This document shows, in pieces, positions 26,577 to 34,568 of a stretch of DNA of 64,000 bases (position 1 is its first letter; every line of letters starts with the position of its first letter). Under the pieces are notes generated by a model that made no database searches, was not told where the DNA came from, and worked only from the letters and a program-made list of their open reading frames with translations. Position numbers and translations under genes: made by a program. Source of the DNA: JABFSS01 sp964449445 (GTDB lineage: Bacteria; Patescibacteriota; Gracilibacteria; Peribacterales; Peribacteraceae); assembly GCA_964449445.1 (NCBI GenBank), contig CAYUZT010000002.1:138858-202857 (forward strand), read 5' to 3'.

Positions 26577-27455
26577 ATGGAAAGTCTCCCCGTTGTCCTG
26601 TCTGTCTTCTTGATGGGACTGCTTCCGCTGGCCACTCCGCCTGCGGCGCAGCCAACCACCCTTGCGGCCCTGTCGCTCGGGTCCCCTCCCCTCATGCAGA
26701 GCCAGAATTTCCCCGGCACTGCCCTCGCGCGCAACATCTCGGCGTCGGGGGTGGTGATCATGGATGTCCAGAGCGGGCAGGAGCTCTTCGCGCGCCATGC
26801 CGATCGCAGACGTCCCGTAGGAAGCCTTACCAAGATGATGACCGCGGTGATCATCGCGGAGTCTCACACGATGGATGAGGTCGTCACAATTCCAAAGGAC
26901 GGCGGCATGGTCGAGGGCGAAAAACTTCCTCTCCCCCCAAACGCGCATTTCACCGTGGGGGATCTGCTCTCCGCCATGCTGATCTCCTCGGCCAACGATG
27001 CCGCCGAAGTTCTCGCCCGGTTCCACAGCGGCTCACGCGGCGATTTTGTCGCCGTCATGAACGATCGTGCGAGGCAGCTGGGGCTGCGCGATACCGCGTT
27101 CGCCAATCCCAGCGGGCTCGATGAAGCCGGCCAGTGGTCCACCGCGCGCGATATGGCCCGCCTTGCAAAGTACGCCGTGCGCAACGCAGACATCCGCAAA
27201 CGGATGTCCACGAGCCAGGCATCGATTTACAGCAAGGAAGGGCAGAAATTCGTCCTCATCCATACACATTCGCTCCTGAAGAAAGGCAGCGCCGTCATCG
27301 CCGGCAAAACAGGCACCACGGCGGCCGCGCGCCAGTGCCTCTTCTCGCTCGTCAAAGAAAAAGACAGAGAGTACATTGTCGTGATTCTCGGTTCACGCGA
27401 GCGGTATATCGATATGCGCTTCGTTCTGAGGGTCCTGCGCACTCTCTTCGCCTGA
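26577..27455 (+). CDS. dacA: D-alanyl-D-alanine carboxypeptidase (S11 family)
   Basis: Trims the terminal D-Ala from peptidoglycan stem peptides. It has 292 residues with an N-terminal signal peptide (about 1-26). The three penicillin-binding motifs are present: SLTK (about 82, in GSLTKMMTAVI), SAN in SSANDAAEVL (about 140), and KTGTT (about 244). The C-terminal membrane-anchor domain of PBP5 is missing, so it is a short, probably soluble or secreted form. The LysM-M23 hydrolase gene starts 5 bases after its stop, so the two form an operon. Confidence 0.93.
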   Translation: MESLPVVLSVFLMGLLPLATPPAAQPTTLAALSLGSPPLMQSQNFPGTALARNISASGVVIMDVQSGQELFARHADRRRPVGSLTKMMTAVIIAESHTMDEVVTIPKDGGMVEGEKLPLPPNAHFTVGDLLSAMLISSANDAAEVLARFHSGSRGDFVAVMNDRARQLGLRDTAFANPSGLDEAGQWSTARDMARLAKYAVRNADIRKRMSTSQASIYSKEGQKFVLIHTHSLLKKGSAVIAGKTGTTAAARQCLFSLVKEKDREYIVVILGSRERYIDMRFVLRVLRTLFA

Positions 27456-27460
27456 TCTCC

Positions 27461-28501
27461 ATGCGTACCCCCCTCATCTATTGGCTGTCCGTCCGTGTAC
27501 GCGCGCTTCTCGTCTTCTTCCTGTTCGTCAGTACCCTGCTGCCTCCGTACGTCCCTGCGTCCGCAACAGCCACGGAGGAGTTGGAGCTGCCTCCGCAGCA
27601 ATTCCTGTTTGTTGAGGAAGGATTTTTAATGAAGACGTCATCGCTCGGGGAACAAGGCTCGCGTCTCGCGTTCAGCGAGGGGATCATTCATCCCGTTAAG
27701 GAAGGAGATTCCCTGGAGAAGATCGCCCAGCGCTACGGAGTAAGCGCCAATACCATCCGCTGGGCCAACGGCCTCACCGAAGGTTCCCGATTACAGCCCG
27801 GGCAGGAACTACTTGTGTTGCCGGTGGATGGGATCGTGCACGTCGTGCGACGGGGACAAACGCTTGGGCGCATCGCCCAGCTCTACGATATATCCGTCGA
27901 TGACATCGCGCGCCAGAATCGCATCAAAGGAGGCTTCATCGTGGCGGGCGAGCAGTTGATTATTCCCGGGGGGAAACCGATCACGGGCGCATCCGCCATC
28001 GCAGCCGCCGATCAAGTACTGCGCTTTGCCGATCAGCTTCCTGTGAAGGACATCCGCCTTCCACTCGGCTCAACATCTGTCGCCGTCATGCCCAGTACCG
28101 CCCCCACGGTGGGTGCCATTCTCTCGCAAACACTCCTCCAGATGCCGTGCGAGAACTGTTTCTTTACGCAGCGGTATCACCCCGGCCACTACGCAGTTGA
28201 TCTTCAGGAGCGAGGCGGCGGTCATATCTTCGCCGCGGAGGAAGGCACGGTGCTTCGCGCGGATATCGGTTGGAACGGAGGATTCGGCAACGTGATCGAA
28301 GTCGATCACGGCAACGACCTCGTGACTCTCTACGCGCATAATAAAGTGCTCTACGCGAAGAAAGGAGATACCGTGAAGCGCGGCCAGGTGATCGCCGAAA
28401 TGGGCAACACCGGGCTGGTGCACGGCCCTACCGGCATTCATATCCACTTCGAAGTCCGCGTGAGTGGGGTCAAAAAGAATCCGGCGTTGTACTTGGAATA
28501 G
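27461..28501 (+). CDS. LysM and M23 domain peptidoglycan hydrolase
   Basis: Encodes 346 residues. A signal peptide or anchor (about 10-35) is followed by two LysM domains (HPVKEGDSLEKIAQRYG and HVVRRGQTLGRIAQLYD) that bind glycan, then an M23 domain with HYAVD (about 243) and HIHFE (about 328). Both zinc motifs are intact. Cysteines in MPCENCFF precede the catalytic domain and may form a disulfide. It is in an operon with dacA. Confidence 0.93.
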   Translation: MRTPLIYWLSVRVRALLVFFLFVSTLLPPYVPASATATEELELPPQQFLFVEEGFLMKTSSLGEQGSRLAFSEGIIHPVKEGDSLEKIAQRYGVSANTIRWANGLTEGSRLQPGQELLVLPVDGIVHVVRRGQTLGRIAQLYDISVDDIARQNRIKGGFIVAGEQLIIPGGKPITGASAIAAADQVLRFADQLPVKDIRLPLGSTSVAVMPSTAPTVGAILSQTLLQMPCENCFFTQRYHPGHYAVDLQERGGGHIFAAEEGTVLRADIGWNGGFGNVIEVDHGNDLVTLYAHNKVLYAKKGDTVKRGQVIAEMGNTGLVHGPTGIHIHFEVRVSGVKKNPALYLE

Positions 28502-28512
28502 AGGAGAATCAT

Positions 28513-29298
28513 TCAATTGTCGTACCGCCCGGCCTGTTCCCATGCGAGCAGGAAGAGGCTGCGGAGAGCGACAGCCATCTTCTTATTGATTAATTTGAGA
28601 CCTGTCGGCGTACGTCCGCTCGTGGAGAACATCGCGATCATGTTGCCAATGACATTGATTTCACAGTCGCTGGGAAATAGGTTTTTCGGAACGAGTCGGG
28701 TCTCACGCAACTCCTTCCGGTCTCTCTTTTTGTAGGCAATGGCGGCTTTGATGTCGGGCTGGATACTTTTCACGAACATTCCCTGCTCCACCCGTTTTTT
28801 CGTGTAGCGCTGCCAGTCGTTTCCGGCCAGTTTCGTATGGTACGTATTAAGCCCAAAACAGTAGCAAAGCTGTTCGCCAAGGTTAGCGATGAGTGTTTCA
28901 TCAATCAGATCCGTAACAGCGGCAAGGCCTTCGTAGTACTGAGCATTCTCCTGGTGTTCGACCACTCCAACTTTTCCACTTGCCTGCAATTTCTGCAGTT
29001 GATCCTGCAACAATCGCGCTTTTTTCATGTGCTCCTCCGCCTTCTGCACTTGCGATTTACAGAGTGCCACGAGCATCTCCGGATGCTCCGCAGTAAAGTG
29101 CGCGATACCGTTCTTCCGGACGCGGTTGACGATCTTACGCCGCTCCAGACCTTCGAGCGCTTGATACACCGTTGGCCGTTTCATACTGATGCGCTTTGCC
29201 ACGATACTCACGATCGATTCACCATGCGTGAGCAAATACATGTAGACGCTCACCTCGTGCGCGGTGAATCCAATGCTCTGCAGAAATGCTTCGATCAT
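28513..29298 (-). CDS. TrmB-family transcriptional regulator (second copy)
   Basis: Encodes 261 residues from the ATG at 29298 (MIEAFLQSIGFTAHEV). A winged helix (about 1-75) reads SIVAKRISMKRPTVYQALEGLERR, followed by a coiled-coil-like linker and an effector domain with INVIGNMIAMFSTSGRTPTG. It resembles the regulator at 17693 in layout. It is divergent from an HD-domain gene, and a perfect palindrome (29418-29435) lies between them. A second palindromic stretch, GACAA-cacc-TTGTC, lies at about 29334-29348 on its own upstream side. Confidence 0.85.
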   Translation of the reverse strand: MIEAFLQSIGFTAHEVSVYMYLLTHGESIVSIVAKRISMKRPTVYQALEGLERRKIVNRVRKNGIAHFTAEHPEMLVALCKSQVQKAEEHMKKARLLQDQLQKLQASGKVGVVEHQENAQYYEGLAAVTDLIDETLIANLGEQLCYCFGLNTYHTKLAGNDWQRYTKKRVEQGMFVKSIQPDIKAAIAYKKRDRKELRETRLVPKNLFPSDCEINVIGNMIAMFSTSGRTPTGLKLINKKMAVALRSLFLLAWEQAGRYDN

Positions 29299-29417
29299 GG
29301 TAATGGATAACGGTACTGGAGTTACATTTTTTTGACAAGGTGTTGTCCTCCAGAGAGTATAAAAAAATGACATAAAGCCATTTAATGGACATATGTGGAT
29401 AATGACACGCATGTTGA

Positions 29418-29435
29418 TGTCACAAAATTGTGACA
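29418..29435. promoter_or_regulatory. Candidate operator palindrome TGTCACAA-AA-TTGTGACA
   Basis: An 18-base perfect inverted repeat with a two-base centre, between the TrmB-type gene (minus) and the HD-protein gene (plus). Its size and symmetry suit a dimeric regulator. Confidence 0.6.
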
Positions 29436-29550
29436 GATAATTCCTTCAGGAAACCGTCGCATTTTCCTCAATATGCATGGGTAATACTGATGGCTATTTA
29501 CTTGGGGCGCGGTAGACAGGACGATACCTATTCTTCACATCTTGCATTGT

Positions 29551-30021
29551 ATGAATCCCGTCACGGCGTCCTCGGCCGAAAAATTGATGACCGCCTTGGA
29601 AATGTGCATGCGCGTTCATCGCGACGACAGAGATCGACGGGGCATGCCGTTCGTTTTCCATGCGATACGCGTGATGAATAAACAGCAGACGGTCGATCGG
29701 AAAATCATCGCGCTTCTCCACGATACGGTCGAGTGTCATCCGGAACGGATGGACTTGGATACGGTTGAATCCCTCTTCGGAGCACCCATTGGCAGTTCGG
29801 TGCGGGCGCTGACGCGTCAATCAGGAGAACACTGGGACGCCTACATGGAGCGACTGCTGACGGATGAGGATGCAGCCATGGTGAAACTTGCGGATTTGGA
29901 GGACAACATGGATCCGCGGCGTATGGATGAACAGTCAGCCAGGAAGACGTACGATAAATATTTCGCAGCGCATAGCCGTATTTGCAATGAATACGATATC
30001 TATCCCTATTTGCGGATGTAG
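29551..30021 (+). CDS. HD-domain phosphohydrolase, RelA/SpoT hydrolase-like
   Basis: Encodes 156 residues. The metal-binding HD pattern is visible: H in VFHAIRVM, HD in ALLHDTVECHPE, and D in VKLADLEDNMD. This spacing is that of the (p)ppGpp hydrolase domain of RelA/SpoT and of small Mesh1-like enzymes, without a synthetase domain. The substrate is inferred from fold only. The ATG at 29551 is preferred to a TTG three codons earlier. A methyltransferase gene follows. Confidence 0.75.
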   Translation: MNPVTASSAEKLMTALEMCMRVHRDDRDRRGMPFVFHAIRVMNKQQTVDRKIIALLHDTVECHPERMDLDTVESLFGAPIGSSVRALTRQSGEHWDAYMERLLTDEDAAMVKLADLEDNMDPRRMDEQSARKTYDKYFAAHSRICNEYDIYPYLRM

Positions 30022-30063
30022 CGGTGGCCCCGTATTGTGGTGTGCTCGCTGTTCATCACAATC

Positions 30064-30783
30064 ATGACTGCGTCACTGTCCTCAACGGCTCAAAAGTATT
30101 CCGTCATGGGAGAAACAATCGAACTACAAGGGCACCCCGATGTATTTTCGCCATCATCGCATGGCCTGGCCTTCGCGGAGATCTTGAATGTGGATACAGA
30201 TGAAAAAACTGTGGATGTCGGCTGCGGGACCGGAATTTTTGCGATTGCTGCCGCTATGAGAGGAGCGATCGTCACTGCCATCGACCCGAATGCCCACGCT
30301 ATCCGTCTGACGAAAAGAAATGCAGCTGCCAACAACGTGTCGGTGGAAACAGTGCAAGGGATGTTTTTTGCCGGTCTCCGGCGAGAGTTCGATGTCATCA
30401 TCGCAAATCTGCCCCAGGACATCGTGCATCCGAGCACTCTCATGAAATTGAGCCGATTACAGCGTATGGCTATTTCCGCGGGCCCGTATGGCGATGCTGC
30501 CATTCGTCATCTCCTGAGTTGTGCCTTGAATCATATGCATGCGGAGTCCCGTCTCTATACGGTTGTGTACACGGGAGCGCGCCACGAGGAAACTCAAGCA
30601 CTCATCAATAAGCATTTCCATGTGTCGCGAAAACACACGAGCACAGTGGCGTGCAAAGACCATGTTGGCGAAAATAGCGATTTTTATGAAAAGTTACGGG
30701 ACCAAGGAGTCATCGATATTTTCAGGCGACGAGGAGAATGGCATGCGCATCAGCACGAGTACGAATTGCACAAGAAAAAGTAG
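30064..30783 (+). CDS. Class I SAM-dependent methyltransferase
   Basis: Encodes 239 residues. Motif I is KTVDVGCGTGIFAIAAA, motif II ends in AIDPNAHA, and the post-motif IIANLPQDIV matches the N-P-P-Y position of HemK/RsmC-like N-methyltransferases but with NLPQ, so the target cannot be assigned. A GTG nine codons upstream is an alternative start. It lies between the HD gene and tRNA-Asp. Confidence 0.8.
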   Translation: MTASLSSTAQKYSVMGETIELQGHPDVFSPSSHGLAFAEILNVDTDEKTVDVGCGTGIFAIAAAMRGAIVTAIDPNAHAIRLTKRNAAANNVSVETVQGMFFAGLRREFDVIIANLPQDIVHPSTLMKLSRLQRMAISAGPYGDAAIRHLLSCALNHMHAESRLYTVVYTGARHEETQALINKHFHVSRKHTSTVACKDHVGENSDFYEKLRDQGVIDIFRRRGEWHAHQHEYELHKKK

Positions 30784-30830
30784 GCCGATAGGGCATCATT
30801 CTGGTCATTTTCTCGTCGAAAAAACCGGTT

Positions 30831-30859
30831 TTGTCCTGTGCATGAAATTGTGGTACTAT
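30831..30859 (+). promoter_or_regulatory. Promoter of tRNA-Asp
   Basis: TTGTCC (30831-30836) and TACTAT (30854-30859) are 17 bases apart, 77 bases before the tRNA. The leader includes an unused AGGTGAAAAGGTG stretch. Confidence 0.6.
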
Positions 30860-30936
30860 TCCTGTGCTCCTCTAAGGACAAATCGGGAGGTGAAAAGGTG
30901 ACAGCTCTTTTTTGCATCGAGAAGTTCGTCTATCGC

Positions 30937-31012
30937 GGATCCGTAGCTCAATGGTTAGAGCGCTCCCCTGTCACGGGAGAGGTTGCGGGTTCGAGCCCCG
31001 TCGGGTCCGCCA
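30937..31012 (+). tRNA. trnD: tRNA-Asp (anticodon GTC)
   Basis: A 76-base cloverleaf. The acceptor GGATCCG pairs with CGGGTCC (one G-T pair), the anticodon loop is CCTGTCACG, the T loop is GGTTCGAGCCC, and the 3' CCA is encoded. Confidence 0.97.
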
Positions 31013-31028
31013 GAATATTTCAAATAAA

Positions 31029-31613
31029 CTACTCCACTCTTCGCCATCTCCCGATTCGTGCTGCCAGATGACCTTTGGGATCGATGTATCGAAGAACGCG
31101 AAAGAGTAAATTACGTTGCCGATCTATCCGGGAGAGTTTGGGTTCGAATGTACGCGGTATCGTGAACGACGGATATCGCAGCAACACCTGACGCACCGTG
31201 TAGGGTCGAACCGTAAACCCTGCAGCACGAAAGTAGTCGGCTGCCTGCAGGCGGTTACGACGACCTGCCACAAGCAAAATAGGACTGTTCGTCAGTCCCC
31301 TCTTCTTCAGCATCGCACACACATTTACCACATTCTCCGGCGTACTGAGCGATGTGTTTTCGTTCAGCACATTCTCTTCCGGTACGTGGTAGCGCCACCG
31401 GCGGACCACATACTCTTTCATCGTCTCGGCTTCAGACTTCCCTTCACGTCCGGCCGTGTGCCCGCCACTCATGATCACGATGCCGCCGTGACGGCTATAG
31501 AGCACTGCGGCTGCGGTGGCGCGCAGTCTTGAGGCAAATCCAATCCCGCCACTACCGAGCCCTGCTCCAAGAACAACGATCACCGGAGCAGTGGAAGCGG
31601 GGCGGAGGACCAT
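31029..31613 (-). CDS. YdcF/SanA-family (DUF218) protein
   Basis: Encodes 194 residues. The opening APVIVVLGAGLGSGG, then GGIVIMSGGHTAGREGKSEAE and ILLVAGRRNRLQAADYF match the DUF218/ElyC-like fold, which in other bacteria affects envelope or vancomycin resistance. The usual N-terminal membrane helices are absent. The ATG at 31613 is used because it directly precedes the domain. This start overlaps a possible start of the plus-strand gene. Confidence 0.75.
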   Translation of the reverse strand: MVLRPASTAPVIVVLGAGLGSGGIGFASRLRATAAAVLYSRHGGIVIMSGGHTAGREGKSEAETMKEYVVRRWRYHVPEENVLNENTSLSTPENVVNVCAMLKKRGLTNSPILLVAGRRNRLQAADYFRAAGFTVRPYTVRQVLLRYPSFTIPRTFEPKLSRIDRQRNLLFRVLRYIDPKGHLAARIGRWRRVE

Positions 31614-31644
31614 GAAGAAAAGTCTACACTTCACGACACCCTCC

Positions 31645-32280
31645 ATGGAGGCTACCATGGAGGCCATGCAACTCCCCTACCTCACCATTGCGGAAGCAGT
31701 GGAAAAAACGAACCGGTCTCCCAGTACCATCCGCAGAATCATTCGCAGTATCGCCGATAAAAAATCTCACCCGGACCGCATACAAATCAGCCCGAGTGTG
31801 CAGGAGGTCGATCAGTTCAAGAAGAAGGGCGAGAACTTCACGTGGAAAATTTGTGAGGAGGTCCTTTTGAAAAATTTGCATCGAGTCCAAGAGGCAGAGA
31901 AAAAACAGGCACGTCCTTTCTCGTCCAACGTCGAAGGAGAGATTTTGGGAATCCTGCAGGAAGAATTGAAAATAAAAAACCGGCAGATCGAAAAGCAGGG
32001 CGAAATCATTCAGTCGCTCAACGAAAGACTGCGTGAAGGAAACATTCTGATGGCCACCCTGCACAAGCAGCTCACACTCCCCTCCCCTGAACCCGTGCAA
32101 TCATCCCCCTCCATGAAGGCCTCCACGGAGTCCTCCATGAAGCCCTCCAGGATACTCAAGAAGCCTGCCCGCCGAAGTCCGCCTAAGGCGGACGAAGGCG
32201 GGGCCTCCAAGGTGGCCTCCAAGCCCCCCTCCAAACAGCCCTCCAAGAGGGGATTTTTGGCTTGGCTCAGCGGCTCCTAA
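31645..32280 (+). CDS. Helix-turn-helix protein with coiled coil and repetitive tail
   Basis: Encodes 211 residues. Near the start, LPYLTIAEAVEKTNRSPSTI is an excisionase/MerR-like HTH. A charged helical region (about 85-145) looks like a coiled coil. The last 60 residues are Ser/Pro/Lys-rich with repeats of the PSMKAS/PSK type and end in GFLAWLSGS, a short hydrophobic tip. Several ATGs are possible (31612, 31645, 31657, 31666). Both ends of the gene are built of cctcca/tggagg words. Confidence 0.65.
   Translation: MEATMEAMQLPYLTIAEAVEKTNRSPSTIRRIIRSIADKKSHPDRIQISPSVQEVDQFKKKGENFTWKICEEVLLKNLHRVQEAEKKQARPFSSNVEGEILGILQEELKIKNRQIEKQGEIIQSLNERLREGNILMATLHKQLTLPSPEPVQSSPSMKASTESSMKPSRILKKPARRSPPKADEGGASKVASKPPSKQPSKRGFLAWLSGS
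32167..32203. repeat. Nested palindrome inside the HTH gene
   Basis: CCCGCCgaa-GTCCGCC-taa-GGCGGAC-gaaGGCGGG. The inner palindrome is that of the REP element at 2517 and of 50569. It is read in frame in the variable tail. Confidence 0.65.
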
Positions 32281-32293
32281 GGGTATCTAACTA

Positions 32294-33763
32294 TTAGAGT
32301 GGAGGCCTCCTGGTGTGCCAGTCTGTTGCCTGCTCGTATGCGTAGGCGGCACACAGCATTCGCCCTTCCTCCCACTGCGGCACCATCAGCTGCAATCCAA
32401 TCGGAAGCGGGGGGGTACCTGCCTCTGCTTTGGAAAATCCGCAGGGAATCGACATCGCCGGAATGCCCGCCATCACGGGACCATCCATGAACACATCCTC
32501 CAGATACATGGCCACGACGTCATCGGTATGTGCGCCCACAACGAAGGCCGGAGTAGGGGAGACGGGCGCAATAATCACGTCCACTTTTTTGAATGCTTCC
32601 GTGAAGTCCTGGCCGATGAGCGTGCGGACCTTTTGTGCCTGGCGGTAGTAGGCATCGTAGTAGCCTGCGGAGAGGGCATAGGTGCCGATCATGATCCGAC
32701 GTTTCACTTCCGGCCCGAAGCCCGTAGAGCGCACACGCTCGTAGTGGTCCAGAAGGCTCTGTGCTTTGTCGATACTTCGCCCATACCGAACCCCATCGTA
32801 CCGGGCCATATTGGAGCTCACTTCGCAGGGGCACAGCACGTAGTACGTCGCGATTGCGTACTTGGAGTGGGGGAGTGAGATCTGACGAACGGTTGCTCCC
32901 ATCTTCGCAAATTCCTTGCCTGCGGCTCGGACCGCCTCGGCAATTTCGCCGCTCAGTTCGGGAATAAAATATTCTTTGGGAATGCCGATACGCATGCCTT
33001 TTACGCCCTTCTTGAGCTCTTTGTGGTAGTCGGGGACAGGCGTATCGCTCGTGGTGGCATCCAGCGGATCTTTACCGGCAATCGCCTGCAGCACGATCGC
33101 CGTATCTTCGGCGGTCCTGCAGATGGGTCCGATGGTATCGAGCGAGCTTGCCATACTCATCACTCCGTAGCGGCTGGTGCGGCCGTACGTACAACGCAGG
33201 CCCGAAACCCCGCACAAGCCGGCTGGCTGGCGGATGGAGCCGCCTGTATCGGTTCCCAACGCAAACAAGCCTTCTGATGCACAGACACCCGCAGCGGAGC
33301 CTCCAGAAGACCCTCCTGCCACACGTGTGGTATCCCATGGATTTCGTGTCGGTCCGTAGCACGACGTCTCGGTGCTCGCACCCATCGTGAATTCATCGGT
33401 GTTCGTCTTTCCGATGCTGATGGCCCCCGCTAATTTCAATCGCTTCGTGGTAGTGCAGTCGAACGGCGGAGTGTAGTTCTTCTCGCGCAGAATATTGCTG
33501 CACGCAGTCGTCGGAACGCCCTCCTCGCAGTACACGTCTTTTGTCAGGTAGGGGATTCCTGTGAGTGGCTGATCGAACTTTCCGTCGATATCTATCTTTT
33601 TGGCTTTCTCCAGGGCTCTGTCAAAATCCTTATACACGACGGCATTCAGCGCTCCATCCACGGCGATAATCCGGTCTATACATGCCTGCACGAGTTCGGT
33701 GCACTTTACTTTTCGCGTAGCAAGCTTTTCATGTGCTTCGGTGATGGTTAGGGAGGAGAGCAT
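32294..33763 (-). CDS. gatA: Asp/Glu-tRNA amidotransferase subunit A
   Basis: The amidase subunit that releases ammonia from glutamine to convert Glu-tRNA-Gln or Asp-tRNA-Asn. It has 489 residues. The Ser-cisSer-Lys triad is visible: K in PYLTKDVYCEE, the serine loop AGGSSGGSAAG, and TDTGGSIRQPAG. The start MLSSLTITEAHEKL is typical. gatC lies 34 bases upstream on the same strand; gatB is not in the window. Confidence 0.96.
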   Translation of the reverse strand: MLSSLTITEAHEKLATRKVKCTELVQACIDRIIAVDGALNAVVYKDFDRALEKAKKIDIDGKFDQPLTGIPYLTKDVYCEEGVPTTACSNILREKNYTPPFDCTTTKRLKLAGAISIGKTNTDEFTMGASTETSCYGPTRNPWDTTRVAGGSSGGSAAGVCASEGLFALGTDTGGSIRQPAGLCGVSGLRCTYGRTSRYGVMSMASSLDTIGPICRTAEDTAIVLQAIAGKDPLDATTSDTPVPDYHKELKKGVKGMRIGIPKEYFIPELSGEIAEAVRAAGKEFAKMGATVRQISLPHSKYAIATYYVLCPCEVSSNMARYDGVRYGRSIDKAQSLLDHYERVRSTGFGPEVKRRIMIGTYALSAGYYDAYYRQAQKVRTLIGQDFTEAFKKVDVIIAPVSPTPAFVVGAHTDDVVAMYLEDVFMDGPVMAGIPAMSIPCGFSKAEAGTPPLPIGLQLMVPQWEEGRMLCAAYAYEQATDWHTRRPPL

Positions 33764-33797
33764 GGAGAGATGGTCAGCGCAGGTCTTCGACCTGCGT

Positions 33798-34094
33798 TTA
33801 TCCGTGAGCGGATGGGGAAACGATCTGGTGATCGCTCAGGGGCAGGGGACTGCAGTTGAGGAGGGCATCGGGAGAGGTATTTTCTTCGCGAATGCTGTCT
33901 TCGCGGAAGACGTTCGTCTGGCCGGTTACTTGCGCCGTCGGTTCCACCTTGGAGGTATCGACTTCTTTGAGCATGTCGACGTACTGGAGAATCGAGGTGA
34001 GTTCTTTCGCAAATTTTTCCACTTCGCCATCCTTCAGCCGGAGCCGTGCGAGCTTCGCGATATGCCGGACTTGATCCTTTGTGAGGGTTGTCAT
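33798..34094 (-). CDS. gatC: Asp/Glu-tRNA amidotransferase subunit C
   Basis: Small subunit that wraps around GatA and GatB. It has 98 residues. The opening MTTLTKDQVRHIAKLARLRL and the later YVDMLKEVDTSKVEPT are the family signatures. The ATG at 34094 gives the usual N terminus. It is in an operon with gatA and divergent from rnpA, with a word-built inverted repeat between them. Confidence 0.93.
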   Translation of the reverse strand: MTTLTKDQVRHIAKLARLRLKDGEVEKFAKELTSILQYVDMLKEVDTSKVEPTAQVTGQTNVFREDSIREENTSPDALLNCSPLPLSDHQIVSPSAHG

Positions 34095-34121
34095 GAGATG
34101 GAGAAAGCATAGGGAGAACCT

Positions 34122-34199
34122 AGAATGAATCAAGAATTATGAATCATGAGAATTGGTATCTAGTTCTTCATAATTCATGATTCATGATTCATACTTCCC
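34122..34199. repeat. Inverted repeat of ATGAATTATGAAT-type words between divergent genes
   Basis: The left arm is aatgaatcaagaattatg plus aatcatgag and the right arm cttcataattcatg plus attcatgattcatac. The right arm gives CATACT ending 7 bases before the rnpA ATG. The same words occur at 46062 and 52667. Confidence 0.65.
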
Positions 34200-34202
34200 C
34201 GC

Positions 34203-34568
34203 ATGAAACTCCTCCGACTCCGTGGTCGAAAAGTGTGCGATCGCCTGATACGGCAAGGAAACGTCTGGAAAGGCCGTCACATGCTTGTTCGATGGCTGCC
34301 GGGGCATCCACGCCATCCAGGGGCTCTCTGCGATTCTGAGGCCATTTACGCAGGAACCCTGGCCTCTTCCAAACTGGACCCCTCCGCCGTGAAGCGGAAC
34401 CGCATGCGACGCCGGACGCGGGAGGCTCTGCGGACGGGCTTGCTGCACGAGGAAACTCTCCCGACAACCCAGTTGTTGATTGCCCCCCGGTCCTCTAGCC
34501 TGAGTGCTCCGTTCGAAGAGATTCGAAAGGACATCGAACTTTTCCTTTCCTTCCGACGCCATGGCTGA
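34203..34568 (+). CDS. rnpA: Ribonuclease P protein component
   Basis: Binds RNase P RNA and helps mature tRNA 5' ends. It has 121 residues. The RNR signature is VKRNRMRRRTREALR, and the N-terminal LRGRKVCDRLIRQG fits the family. Its stop overlaps the yidC start by 8 bases, so the pair is coupled. The gene rpmH, which usually precedes rnpA, is not present here. Confidence 0.9.
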   Translation: MKLLRLRGRKVCDRLIRQGNVWKGRHMLVRWLPGHPRHPGALCDSEAIYAGTLASSKLDPSAVKRNRMRRRTREALRTGLLHEETLPTTQLLIAPRSSSLSAPFEEIRKDIELFLSFRRHG

